From Candidatus Omnitrophota bacterium (GTDB taxonomy: Bacteria > Omnitrophota > Gorgyraeia > Duberdicusellales > 4484-171), in NCBI GenBank assembly GCA_023818995.1, contig JAMWDA010000017.1, positions 1-15,043 of the forward strand: DNA of 15,043 nt, written 5' to 3'. Below the pieces are notes generated by a model. The model was not told where the DNA came from, did not search any database, and worked only from the letters and a program-made list of their open reading frames with translations. This document shows, one piece after another, positions 6,933 to 14,796 of this stretch; positions within the stretch are counted from its first letter, which is position 1, and each line of letters starts with the position of its first letter. Made by a program: the position numbers and the translations under genes.

Positions 6933-8924
6933 TTATCCAATTACAAAAGGCAATTTTAATTTAAAAGTTGTCCCTTCGCCTTCTTTACTCTCTACCTCAA
7001 TAGAACCTCTATGTCTCTCTAAAATTATCTTGCACTGATAAAGCCCTATTCCTATACCGCGCTGTTTTGTGGAAGCAAATGGCTTAAAAATCTTATTCTC
7101 TATAAAATCCTTAGACATACCGCAACCGTTATCCCTTATAGAAATCACCGCGTAATTATCTACAATATGGCTATTTATATAGATATCTCCCTTACCATTC
7201 ATCGCTTCAATAGCGTTTATTAACAAATTAATTAAGACCCTATTTATATAATGTCTATCCACATACAGAGAAAGTTTATCATCTATATCTTTATGAATAA
7301 ATATCCCATTAAACCTCTCTTTTCCTATATCACTAATAGCTTCATCTATCAAAGCACCTATATTATAAGAACCAAAACTAAGATTAATATCGCCTCTTAA
7401 AGAAGCAAACTCCTCAACCATATATTTCATTTTTTTAACTGTATTCTCTAAAGTAAAAATAGCATCTTGACGAAAATCCTCCCTCTCAAATTTATCTTTA
7501 TTGGCTATCATAAGTGATAAGGTATTGATATAGTTTTTTACATCGTGGATTACGAAAGAAGATATTCTATAGATAGATTCTCTCTTCTCCGAATCACGCA
7601 AATTTTTATTTGCCTGACAACTCAAGATAACTCCTGAAGCCTGCAAAGATAAAACCTTCAATAACTCCCTATCTACAAAAACTTCCTCTTCTAACGATAA
7701 ACCAATTATTCCGATAATTTTTTTCTCGCCATACAAGGGAGTAGCTAAATCTATACTATTTTCTTTAAAGAACTTATTTGCCAGGGGAAATTTATCTGCT
7801 AAAGTAACATCGGAAAATATCTCCTTTACACTAAAAGCGCTACCATAACGTAGGAGCCAATCACAAAATTTCTCTTCAAAAATACACCCCTTATCAAAAA
7901 TACATACTGTCACCTTAGAGACACCAAAAATTTTAGAAATCGCCTCCTCTATATTTTTCTTAAGTTCATCTATATCCGTAGTTAAAGAAATTTTGTAAGT
8001 AAAATCCTCCCAAATCTTTTGCCAATCGTAACGTTGATAAGTAAAATATCTAATGAGAAAATTCTTTAATCGTTCCTTAAACTTCGTAGAAAATATTACA
8101 AGCAAGAAAGTAAAAAAAATAAACAGAGTGGTAAGAAAAGAAAATAAATTCTGTAGATTCCAACCCAAAATCTGAAATAATTTAATAAAAACTCCTACAA
8201 GGAATAAATACCCACCGAGAAGAAAAAATACCAACGAGGCATTTACTGCTATTTCCTCTCTTACTTTATCAAAAGACAACTCTTCTTGAGAAGAAATCAT
8301 AAAAAAGATACCACCTAAGAAAATGCTTAAAGATGAATAGAATAAAATACTCAGATTTATCTCTGAAAAAACTACAGCATAGGCACCTAAATATATATAG
8401 GGTAAAAGTAAAAACAAACCACTCAAAAACAAAAATTTTATTGTCTTTTGTCTTAAAAAATAATAACTTCTCTCTAAATTTGATAAAGCTAAACTAAGGT
8501 CGAATACTAAAAGGGCGAAGAAAGACTTCCCTGTACCGGAAAGAATACGAGGTGCATATAAAGTTCCTATAGTAATAAATGGTCTTATCCACCATATCAA
8601 GAAAAATATCAAAGTTATAATAGCACATAGAGGAGATAAAACTATTCTAATCAAAGAATGATATTCTTTAGATGGATAAAGTGATAAACTTGTAATCAAC
8701 CAAGAAAGTGGTAAAAGACACATACCTAAACCTAAAATTTTCTCTGTAAAGGATAAATCAAAAAAGAGAGAAAACTTAGCTATCTCTAATATAACTAAAC
8801 TCCATATAGAATTTACGATGAGAAAATTTATAATATTTCTACGTCTAAAGAAATTAAATGTAGAGAATACCAATAAAAATATATTTATCAAAATAATTAT
8901 CAAAATATTAGACTCTTTAAACAT
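6933..8924 (-). CDS. prsK: PrsK-type membrane histidine kinase
   Basis: 663 residues. About eight to nine hydrophobic segments fill residues 1-285, followed by a GAF-like sensor region (about 310-435, including GEKKIIGIIGLSLEE). The dimerisation/phosphotransfer helix has an H-box FVIHDVKN with His460. The ATPase domain has an N box around Asn570 (NLLINAIEAM), G1 DNGCGM at about 598-603, and a glycine-rich G2 GIGIGL at about 623-628. The HDxKN H-box and many-membrane-span N-terminus are what is known for PEP-CTERM system kinase PrsK. It should phosphorylate Asp52 of the PrsR encoded immediately downstream. The signal sensed by the membrane region is unknown. A strong ribosome binding site (AGGAGGGAGG) precedes the start. 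It is preceded by palindrome B and followed by doublet A. Confidence 0.87.
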   Translation of the reverse strand: MFKESNILIIILINIFLLVFSTFNFFRRRNIINFLIVNSIWSLVILEIAKFSLFFDLSFTEKILGLGMCLLPLSWLITSLSLYPSKEYHSLIRIVLSPLCAIITLIFFLIWWIRPFITIGTLYAPRILSGTGKSFFALLVFDLSLALSNLERSYYFLRQKTIKFLFLSGLFLLLPYIYLGAYAVVFSEINLSILFYSSLSIFLGGIFFMISSQEELSFDKVREEIAVNASLVFFLLGGYLFLVGVFIKLFQILGWNLQNLFSFLTTLFIFFTFLLVIFSTKFKERLKNFLIRYFTYQRYDWQKIWEDFTYKISLTTDIDELKKNIEEAISKIFGVSKVTVCIFDKGCIFEEKFCDWLLRYGSAFSVKEIFSDVTLADKFPLANKFFKENSIDLATPLYGEKKIIGIIGLSLEEEVFVDRELLKVLSLQASGVILSCQANKNLRDSEKRESIYRISSFVIHDVKNYINTLSLMIANKDKFEREDFRQDAIFTLENTVKKMKYMVEEFASLRGDINLSFGSYNIGALIDEAISDIGKERFNGIFIHKDIDDKLSLYVDRHYINRVLINLLINAIEAMNGKGDIYINSHIVDNYAVISIRDNGCGMSKDFIENKIFKPFASTKQRGIGIGLYQCKIILERHRGSIEVESKEGEGTTFKLKLPFVIG

Positions 8925-8947
8925 AATCCTCCCTCCTTAACCGCCTT

Positions 8948-8974
8948 GTCCACTTCGGGAGTGGACATTGGGGG
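8948..8974. repeat. Intergenic palindrome B: divergent copy between the GT2 gene and prsK
   Basis: GTCCACT (8948-8954) and AGTGGAC (8960-8966) form a perfect 7-bp stem around TCGGG. The TCCAC/GTGGA stem and the following GGGGGTA flank match the other copies, but the central seven bases differ from the standard CCGSCGG. It occupies the same position in the 55-bp gap between coding sequences, so it is best read as a diverged or exchanged member of the same repeat. Confidence 0.7.
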
Positions 8975-8979
8975 TAAAT

Positions 8980-10146
8980 TTATTTGGAAATAGCTTTCTC
9001 CCATTTCACGTCTTGTTTACCGAAAATAAATCTTAAAAAACCTACTAATGAAGCTAAATTCAAAATAATAAAAACATATGGTAAAGATAATAACTTAATT
9101 TTAAAATTTAATTTCTCTATTATCGCACTAACTATTCCTAAAAAATAAAAAATAACCTGTAATAAGAAAAAGACATTGTAAGGGAAAATATCCCTTATAA
9201 AAAAATTAGTAACAAACAAAATTATTAAGAAAAAAAATGCTATTGCTCGTAATAATTTATGAGAGAACAATTCCCAAGCAAAAATAGGATTAAAAAAGGG
9301 ATTAAGCTCTCTTTTAAATAAAACAAATAATTGAAAATTACCTGCTAAAGTTCTAACTTTTCGGGTAAACTCTTCCTCGGAAGTAGTTGCTACTTTATCG
9401 TAAGCTTTAGCTTCATTTTCAAAAACTACTCTAAAACTTTTCTCTACAACCTTTAAAGGGATAAACATATCATCTAAAATTGTATTGGGTGGTGGAGGGA
9501 CTAATAACTTTCTTCTTACCGCGTAAATAGCGCCTGTTGCTCCTATCATAGAATAAATATTACTCTCCCACTTACGCATTAATTTCTCGTATCGCCAATA
9601 AAAGCTAACTCCTTTAGCCACTCCACTCTCATTTTCTCCTTTAAATACCAACTCTCCACTTACACAACCAACGGTATCATCAAAAAAGTTAGAGGCGAGC
9701 TTTTTTAAAGCATCTTGAGCAAAAATCTGTCGAGCATCAGAAAAAACAATTATTTCGCCACCCAGATAAGGAAGAACTTTACGAAGCATATTAACTTTAC
9801 CTATACGTTCTTTAGAGATTATAAATTTATAATTTGTATATTTAGAACTATATTCCTTTAGGATAACATTAGTATTATCGGTAGAACCATCTGAGAGGAC
9901 AATTACTTCTAAGTTCTCTTTAGGGTAATCCAAAGAGAAGATATTCTCTATCTTATTCATAATATATCTTTCTTCGTTATAAACTACCACAATAAAACTT
10001 ATCTTAGGGGTAATAGAACCTTTTTTTACAGGTTTGGGATAAAGACTACTCAATAGCCATATAATAAAAGGGTATACTAAATACGTATAAACTAAAATAA
10101 AAAACGATAACCAAAAGATTACTTTACTCACTTCCTTATTCCTCAT
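8980..10146 (-). CDS. Membrane-anchored GT2 family glycosyltransferase
   Basis: 388 residues. An N-terminal transmembrane helix (about 9-36) is followed by a GT-A glycosyltransferase domain with FIVVVYNEE, SDGSTDN (85-91, nucleotide-sugar binding) and the metal-binding DxD-like SDARQ (136-140). An acidic pair, Asp225-Asp226 in ILDDMF, is the likely catalytic-base region. RKVRT (262-266) sits where processive enzymes have a QxxRW-type motif. Three or four transmembrane helices end the protein (about 290-380). This architecture resembles processive polysaccharide synthases of the hyaluronan/cellulose-synthase-like group, so it probably polymerises or extends a polysaccharide at the inner membrane; substrate unknown. 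The start ATG directly follows a run of six G, part of which lies within palindrome C, so translation may be affected by that hairpin. Confidence 0.88.
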   Translation of the reverse strand: MRNKEVSKVIFWLSFFILVYTYLVYPFIIWLLSSLYPKPVKKGSITPKISFIVVVYNEERYIMNKIENIFSLDYPKENLEVIVLSDGSTDNTNVILKEYSSKYTNYKFIISKERIGKVNMLRKVLPYLGGEIIVFSDARQIFAQDALKKLASNFFDDTVGCVSGELVFKGENESGVAKGVSFYWRYEKLMRKWESNIYSMIGATGAIYAVRRKLLVPPPPNTILDDMFIPLKVVEKSFRVVFENEAKAYDKVATTSEEEFTRKVRTLAGNFQLFVLFKRELNPFFNPIFAWELFSHKLLRAIAFFFLIILFVTNFFIRDIFPYNVFFLLQVIFYFLGIVSAIIEKLNFKIKLLSLPYVFIILNLASLVGFLRFIFGKQDVKWEKAISK

Positions 10147-10148
10147 CC

Positions 10149-10177
10149 CCCCATTCCACCCGCCGGGTGGAATGGGG
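10149..10177. repeat. Intergenic palindrome C: C-centred copy downstream of the RAYT gene
   Basis: The core TTCCACCCGCCGGGTGGAA is extended by CCCCA on the left and TGGGG on the right, giving a perfect 29-base palindrome apart from the centre base (10163). As RNA it forms a 13-bp stem with a 3-base loop. The flank TGGGGTA is shared with copies B and E. On the minus strand it ends two bases before the GT2 start codon and includes four of the six Gs of its Shine-Dalgarno-like run. Confidence 0.93.
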
Positions 10178-10189
10178 TATTAGCTAATT

Positions 10190-10840
10190 TTATTCTTCCA
10201 GCAAAAGGTGCTTTATCCTCTCTAAATCCCGCTGATAATCTATTCTATCTTCAACAAATCTCTTATACGATGTAGGTGACATATCAATAAAATCATTAAA
10301 ACTACAAATCATTCTATCTTTATCCTCTAAACCTAAGTATTCTCTATACGAAGAGAATATCCAATCTTGAGGATGCTCTACTAAAAACGCTGTAGTCGGA
10401 TTAAGATGTAGATACCTTGTAAGATGTAACAGCTGTTCACTATCATTAACTAATACATTCTTAAATGATCCCTCCCATAAGGGTCCTTTTCTTCCATATT
10501 TAATATTAAAATAACGAGCGTAGCTATTAGAAACCCTTGACATAAATATAGAGATACCATTATCTTTGCACTGTTGTAAAATTAGATGAATATGAGTAGG
10601 CATAATACAATAAGCAATAATCTTAACTAATATTTGCTCTCTATTAACTCTTCCTAAATCATAATCGGATATTTTAGACCTATAAAACTTTAATTGTTCC
10701 TCATAACAATAGTAAGAAAATAACTCTTTCATCCTCTTTAATTCCCCTTCATTATTAAATATCCGGTATCCAGCGATACTCTTATTAAATATATGATAAA
10801 TCTCCTCCGTAACTAAAGGATACCTTCTGATTGTAGCCAT
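10190..10840 (-). CDS. REP-associated tyrosine transposase (RAYT), Y1_Tnp HUH family
   Basis: 216 residues. It has the IS200-like Y1 domain of RAYT proteins: an opening YHIFNKSIAGYRIF strand, the HUH metal-binding motif His83-Ile-His85 in YCIMPTHIHLIL, and a downstream helix SNSYARYFN with the probable nucleophile Tyr107. GPLWEGSFKNVLV and LHLNPTTAFLVEHPQDWIFSSYREYLG then match the typical RAYT C-terminal half. RAYTs are single-copy domesticated relatives of IS200/IS605 transposases that bind and cleave REP palindromes as single-stranded DNA. Here a palindrome copy lies on each side (C and D, with opposite centre bases). The reading frame and all motifs are intact, with a strong AGGAGG site 8 bases before the ATG, so it is probably expressed with the surrounding operon. 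Cleavage of these particular palindromes is inferred from proximity and not shown. Confidence 0.88.
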   Translation of the reverse strand: MATIRRYPLVTEEIYHIFNKSIAGYRIFNNEGELKRMKELFSYYCYEEQLKFYRSKISDYDLGRVNREQILVKIIAYCIMPTHIHLILQQCKDNGISIFMSRVSNSYARYFNIKYGRKGPLWEGSFKNVLVNDSEQLLHLTRYLHLNPTTAFLVEHPQDWIFSSYREYLGLEDKDRMICSFNDFIDMSPTSYKRFVEDRIDYQRDLERIKHLLLEE

Positions 10841-10859
10841 ACTCGCCTCCTTTTTATTC

Positions 10860-10890
10860 CTTTTATTCCACCCGGCGGGTGGAATAAAAG
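10860..10890. repeat. Intergenic palindrome D: G-centred copy upstream of the RAYT gene
   Basis: The core TTCCACCCGGCGGGTGGAA (centre 10875) is extended by CTTTTA and TAAAAG into a 31-base perfect palindrome apart from the centre base. The minus-strand arm GGAATAAAA is repeated once more just before the RAYT Shine-Dalgarno. The hairpin ends about 19 bases before the RAYT start, leaving AGGAGG free. Its AT flanks differ from the GGGGTA flank of B, C and E and match those of A2. Confidence 0.93.
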
Positions 10891-10898
10891 AAGGTAAA

Positions 10899-11615
10899 CT
10901 AAAGGAGCGGATAAAATAATTCCCTTACATAATTATAAAAATTTATTCCCAAAATAACCTTTGCCTTATCTTTCAAATTCTGCATAAAGGCTATAAGCTT
11001 TATCTTACCCTCAATAATTTTCTCAAACTCATCTATAGTCGTATAACTCTTTATAGGAACACGTTTAACAATAAAATTATCACTATCATTTATCCCCACT
11101 ATAGAAGTAAATAAACGTTTATAACCAACATCCTTAGCAATTATCTCCAATTTTTTGTTATAGATACCTCTGGGAACAGAAAAATCAATTATCTCTTTTC
11201 TTACAATATCTTCAAGTATCTTTTTTGACTCTCCTAATTCGTAAAACAAATCTTCATTAGATAGATTGAAAAAGAATCTATGGAATACACCATGCGAGCC
11301 AATAACCATACCATTATCATTTAATCTAACTATATCTTCTTTAGAAATCATACCCTTCCTCAAAAATTCTATAGAGACAAAAAAATACGCCTTCAATCCA
11401 TTTTTTTTTAAGATATCTAAAACCTCACCTGCCCAACTTTTATAACCATCGTCAAAAGTAATTATTATATCTAAGGGGGTATTTATCTTATATCCTCTCC
11501 TACATAACTTTAAAACTTCCATCTGCCGGATAAAACTATTATACCTAACATCATAAAGAGATAAATCTTTCTTATCATTAACCATATTGTGATACATTAA
11601 TACGACGCTCCTCAT
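10899..11615 (-). CDS. Polysaccharide deacetylase (NodB-like, carbohydrate esterase 4 family)
   Basis: 238 residues. Start VVLMYHNM is the usual opening of this subgroup. Motif 1 is TFDDG (Asp55 base, Asp56 metal). Motif 2 is SHGVFH with metal ligands His108 and His112. Motif 3 is the FSVPRG segment (about 145-150), a variant of RxPxG. The final Leu-His motif of canonical CE4 enzymes is not visible: no histidine follows residue 112. C-termini of this kind (KRVPI...EFEKIIEGK) are common in deacetylases of glycosyltransferase clusters. It probably removes N- or O-acetyl groups from the exported or lipid-linked glycan. No signal peptide is evident. A plausible ribosome binding site (AGAGGTGA) lies about 9 bases before the ATG. 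Palindrome E precedes it and D follows it. Confidence 0.85.
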   Translation of the reverse strand: MRSVVLMYHNMVNDKKDLSLYDVRYNSFIRQMEVLKLCRRGYKINTPLDIIITFDDGYKSWAGEVLDILKKNGLKAYFFVSIEFLRKGMISKEDIVRLNDNGMVIGSHGVFHRFFFNLSNEDLFYELGESKKILEDIVRKEIIDFSVPRGIYNKKLEIIAKDVGYKRLFTSIVGINDSDNFIVKRVPIKSYTTIDEFEKIIEGKIKLIAFMQNLKDKAKVILGINFYNYVRELFYPLL

Positions 11616-11637
11616 TAATTATTCTCACCTCTGCCTC

Positions 11638-11666
11638 CTCCATTCCACCCGGCGGGTGGAATGGGG
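11638..11666. repeat. Intergenic palindrome E: G-centred copy upstream of the deacetylase gene
   Basis: The core TTCCACCCGGCGGGTGGAA (11643-11661, centre 11652) has A and T on its outer sides. The stem can extend outward using CTCC on the left against GGGG on the right, with one T-G mismatch that would pair as U-G only in the opposite RNA sense. The TGGGGTA flank is shared with B and C. On the minus strand it lies over 20 bases before the deacetylase start and leaves the ribosome binding site free. Confidence 0.93.
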
Positions 11667-11680
11667 TAATCAAGCTGAAT

Positions 11681-14600
11681 CTAAGGACAATAAAAAAATT
11701 GATATAGGAATTCTACTACACGCATATAGTATAACTTCTGATAAATCATCCCATCCCACAAGGGGTCCTTACTCATCTTTTGATGATTAATGAAGTAACT
11801 CAAACGTTCACTAATTTTATCTAAATACTTCTCATCCCCACTTAACCAATAAGCATAAGATAAAGCTTCAAAATATGGCGTATAAGGTTCACTTTCCATA
11901 ATATAATCCGTTGCCCTGAGAATTACATCTTTTACTGTTTTATTCTGGTTTAAACGATGATAAGAAATTAACGCTGGTAAGACATAATTAATCATAAATG
12001 AATTAGATGGCTTACCCTCCCATTGCCTTTTTACAGGATTATAGGTATCAAGCCAAGCCCCATCGTATCGTTGCCCCTCACAGAGTAAACCAACAAACTT
12101 ATCTGCACCTTCCTTATAACTCTCATTCAGACTAAGCTCATATAATAAAACAAAACCCCAAAGCACATTAGCCAAATTACGTGTTGGCGCAATGTCAGGG
12201 TGGCAGAAGTAATTTATTGGTTCCTTCAGAAAAAAACTACCTACTTCCTCAATAACCTCTTTAGCTCGCTCATCACCACTTATATAATAGTAATAAACTA
12301 ATCCTGTAATATTCGTATGCGAAGTTTCTTCATTCCTTCCTCCCCAATGATTACCGTTATGCCGATGCATTGAACCAATCTGGCTATAATCATCAGGAAT
12401 TACTCTTTTTAACCGACTATCGTTTGCCACCGTATTATAATGACAAGTATCAATATCCATAATATGTCTTGATAAGCGTGCACCAAAGAAATAGTATTCG
12501 TAATCCTGACTCCGCCAAAAATGAAGTAATGCTCCCGTATGTGTCCCCATCGCCTCACAATTGAACCATCCCCACCTACCTTCGGGATGCCACCCCCAAT
12601 CATCATAAGATTTATCAAATGCCTCTTTACGATACCAACTCAAAGTATCACCGAAATCAATCATCCCATACCACCTAAACCGCTCAATCTGACGATTACC
12701 CCAAGAAAATAAACTATTAATAAACGCTTCTTTAGCTTTACCAAGCCTATCTTCCATCCTAATATTGCCATGAGGTAACCTACCAAGGACAGAAGTAACC
12801 CATACCCACTCCATTGATGGCAACAATACAATATCTCCCACTGCAGCCTCCATTGCACCAATCAAATCATTCACATCTTTATCATAAGCTAAATCAATTA
12901 CCAAATCGTGAGTTTTAGCTAAACCAAACGCGCTACCTCTTGCTACAGCATCCGGTCCATAGGCATTTTCCGTGGTGCGTAAATCCAGCTTCCCTGCCTC
13001 CTTAGGCCAAAAATCAACACTCACCATCCTTGTATTAGGATAAAAACTTATCATTTTAGGATACTGTTGCCAGAACTCTTTTACCATTAACCCTATAGAA
13101 TTCTCAAGAACTATCGCTCCGTTATAACGCAAATCAAAAACCTCACTATTACCATCTTTAACAATCTCTAAACTCCTATCACTATTCTGAAAAATACTAA
13201 AAACATTATCAATATCGGCAGAAAGTAAACTTTTATCCATCTCATAATAAACCTTATCTACAAGTGCATTACCTAAATTAAATTCAATCCCGAACTGGTC
13301 AATCGTTTCATTTTCAGGTAAGCGCTTATCTTTATACAAATAATGAAACTTATTCTCGGGATAACCGGTGTATATAAGAGTGTGTTTCAATCTAATCTTA
13401 CTATCGCCTTGGGAGACATAAATTCGCACGATAAACTTACAATACTTATCTTTCTGAGGAGAAACAAACCAACCCTCTTTTCTTATGCATTTATAAATTT
13501 TCCCATCATCTTCTATACTTATACTTGTCTTATCATCATACTCACTACTATATCGTTTCCCCTTATGCAGAAGAACAGTATTAAATTTTTCCACTACAAC
13601 CTCGTCATCACCGAATAATCCATCTTTATCCTTATCCTGCCACCCTTTAACAATAATTGTTCCTTTATCCTTTGGCAAAAAGAGCTGAATAATACCATTA
13701 GAAACCATAAGACCGTCATTTAAAGTTTTAACCGAAACCTCCTTATCGTAACTACTTACTGTCTGTTTACCATAAACTAAGAAGAGCTTTTTTTCTTTAC
13801 TCAAATCACACTTTACTGTTACTAAGAGCCATTTAATACTTTTATCTGGCCAAAACGCAAGGATTTTAAATTGAGCAGGTAAAATATTATCTTCGGAATC
13901 AAAAACACTAAACTTATCTAATTCATAAATCTTACCTCTCGGTAAAGGCACTCCACCTCGCCATATTCCTTCCCTTACCCTCTCTTTGGGCAAGTAACTT
14001 TTTAAAACCAAAGGTATCCACAAACTCCCATCCTCTTTTTGCCACTTATTAGGCTCAAAACTAAAATAGTCTCCGAGAGCATAAACCTTCTCATCTGATT
14101 TTGAGTATGCTAATGGTGAAAAAATACCTATCCCCTCGGATTTAACTAACTCTCGAGATACAAGTCTCACGTTATCCAGATAGAATTTTTTTTCTTGGGC
14201 ATTATTCCAAAGGAACAAATTAAACTGAGCTATCTTGGTAGGATACAACTCCTCCCACAAATTAGCGATATCTATATTAAATCTTCTTTTCTCACCACCC
14301 TTTAGATACAAATCTTGTTTAACTTTCCTACCATCTTTATCCTTAATTTGCAGGATAATCCTTTCGTTAGAGCTATTAGGATTATACAAATCAAAAACTA
14401 AAACCTCATACCCTGACCAATTACTTTTTTTAGGATTATCATCAAAGAATTTCTCCAGCTTAACCACGGCGGCTTCAGCATTAGGGTAGAAAACCAACTC
14501 AGCAGAATTACCATCAATCGCCTCTTTATTAGTAATATTTATAGAAGCGCCTAAAGTCTCCCACCGTTCAAGTTCTCTTCTATCCTCAAACTCGCTTAAG

Positions 14601-14782
14601 ACCAATATATCTTTTGCTTTAGGCAGATTAGCAATCCACCTTTCTTTAATCTTATGCTTAACCTTAACAATAAAAGGTTTTGCTTTTTTATAGACAACAT
14701 ATCCTCCCACACAAAAAGACACACCCATAAGAAAACCTATAAAACCTACCAATACTAATTGTCTAAACCCTCTACTACCCAT
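11681..14782 (-). CDS. Membrane-anchored PcRGLX/YetA-like protein (exo-rhamnogalacturonan-lyase-like) with N-terminal carbohydrate-binding-like domain
   Basis: 1033 residues from the chosen start. The frame is open to 14821, but that start lies within palindrome F. The ATG at 14782 has AAGGGGG 7 bases upstream and is followed at once by a transmembrane helix (about 7-28). A beta-rich region (about 50-220: SEFEDRRELERWETLG to KKFYLDNVRLV) resembles a jelly-roll carbohydrate-binding domain. Then GGVPLPRGKIYELDKFSVFD...WPDKSIKWLLV (about 280-325) matches the RIFT-barrel N-domain of PcRGLX/YetA proteins. A central beta-sandwich (about 355-620) and an alpha/alpha toroid follow, with YGMIDFGDTLSWY, WGWFNCEAMGTHTG, HRHNGNHWGGRNEETSHTN and YYYISGDERA. 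It likely faces the periplasm and cuts or remodels an acidic glycan, perhaps the operon's own product. Family assignment is by remembered motifs; lyase activity and substrate are inferred. Confidence 0.72.
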   Translation of the reverse strand: MGSRGFRQLVLVGFIGFLMGVSFCVGGYVVYKKAKPFIVKVKHKIKERWIANLPKAKDILVLSEFEDRRELERWETLGASINITNKEAIDGNSAELVFYPNAEAAVVKLEKFFDDNPKKSNWSGYEVLVFDLYNPNSSNERIILQIKDKDGRKVKQDLYLKGGEKRRFNIDIANLWEELYPTKIAQFNLFLWNNAQEKKFYLDNVRLVSRELVKSEGIGIFSPLAYSKSDEKVYALGDYFSFEPNKWQKEDGSLWIPLVLKSYLPKERVREGIWRGGVPLPRGKIYELDKFSVFDSEDNILPAQFKILAFWPDKSIKWLLVTVKCDLSKEKKLFLVYGKQTVSSYDKEVSVKTLNDGLMVSNGIIQLFLPKDKGTIIVKGWQDKDKDGLFGDDEVVVEKFNTVLLHKGKRYSSEYDDKTSISIEDDGKIYKCIRKEGWFVSPQKDKYCKFIVRIYVSQGDSKIRLKHTLIYTGYPENKFHYLYKDKRLPENETIDQFGIEFNLGNALVDKVYYEMDKSLLSADIDNVFSIFQNSDRSLEIVKDGNSEVFDLRYNGAIVLENSIGLMVKEFWQQYPKMISFYPNTRMVSVDFWPKEAGKLDLRTTENAYGPDAVARGSAFGLAKTHDLVIDLAYDKDVNDLIGAMEAAVGDIVLLPSMEWVWVTSVLGRLPHGNIRMEDRLGKAKEAFINSLFSWGNRQIERFRWYGMIDFGDTLSWYRKEAFDKSYDDWGWHPEGRWGWFNCEAMGTHTGALLHFWRSQDYEYYFFGARLSRHIMDIDTCHYNTVANDSRLKRVIPDDYSQIGSMHRHNGNHWGGRNEETSHTNITGLVYYYYISGDERAKEVIEEVGSFFLKEPINYFCHPDIAPTRNLANVLWGFVLLYELSLNESYKEGADKFVGLLCEGQRYDGAWLDTYNPVKRQWEGKPSNSFMINYVLPALISYHRLNQNKTVKDVILRATDYIMESEPYTPYFEALSYAYWLSGDEKYLDKISERLSYFINHQKMSKDPLWDGMIYQKLYYMRVVEFLYQFFYCP

Positions 14783-14796
14783 TTTTAGCCCCCTTC

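Noticed and set aside
12409..14489. Other open frames at 12409-12618 (-), 12661-12861 (-), 13343-13618 (+) and 14235-14489 (+)
   Set aside because: All lie entirely within the lyase-like gene in other frames, with no family resemblance or ribosome binding site.
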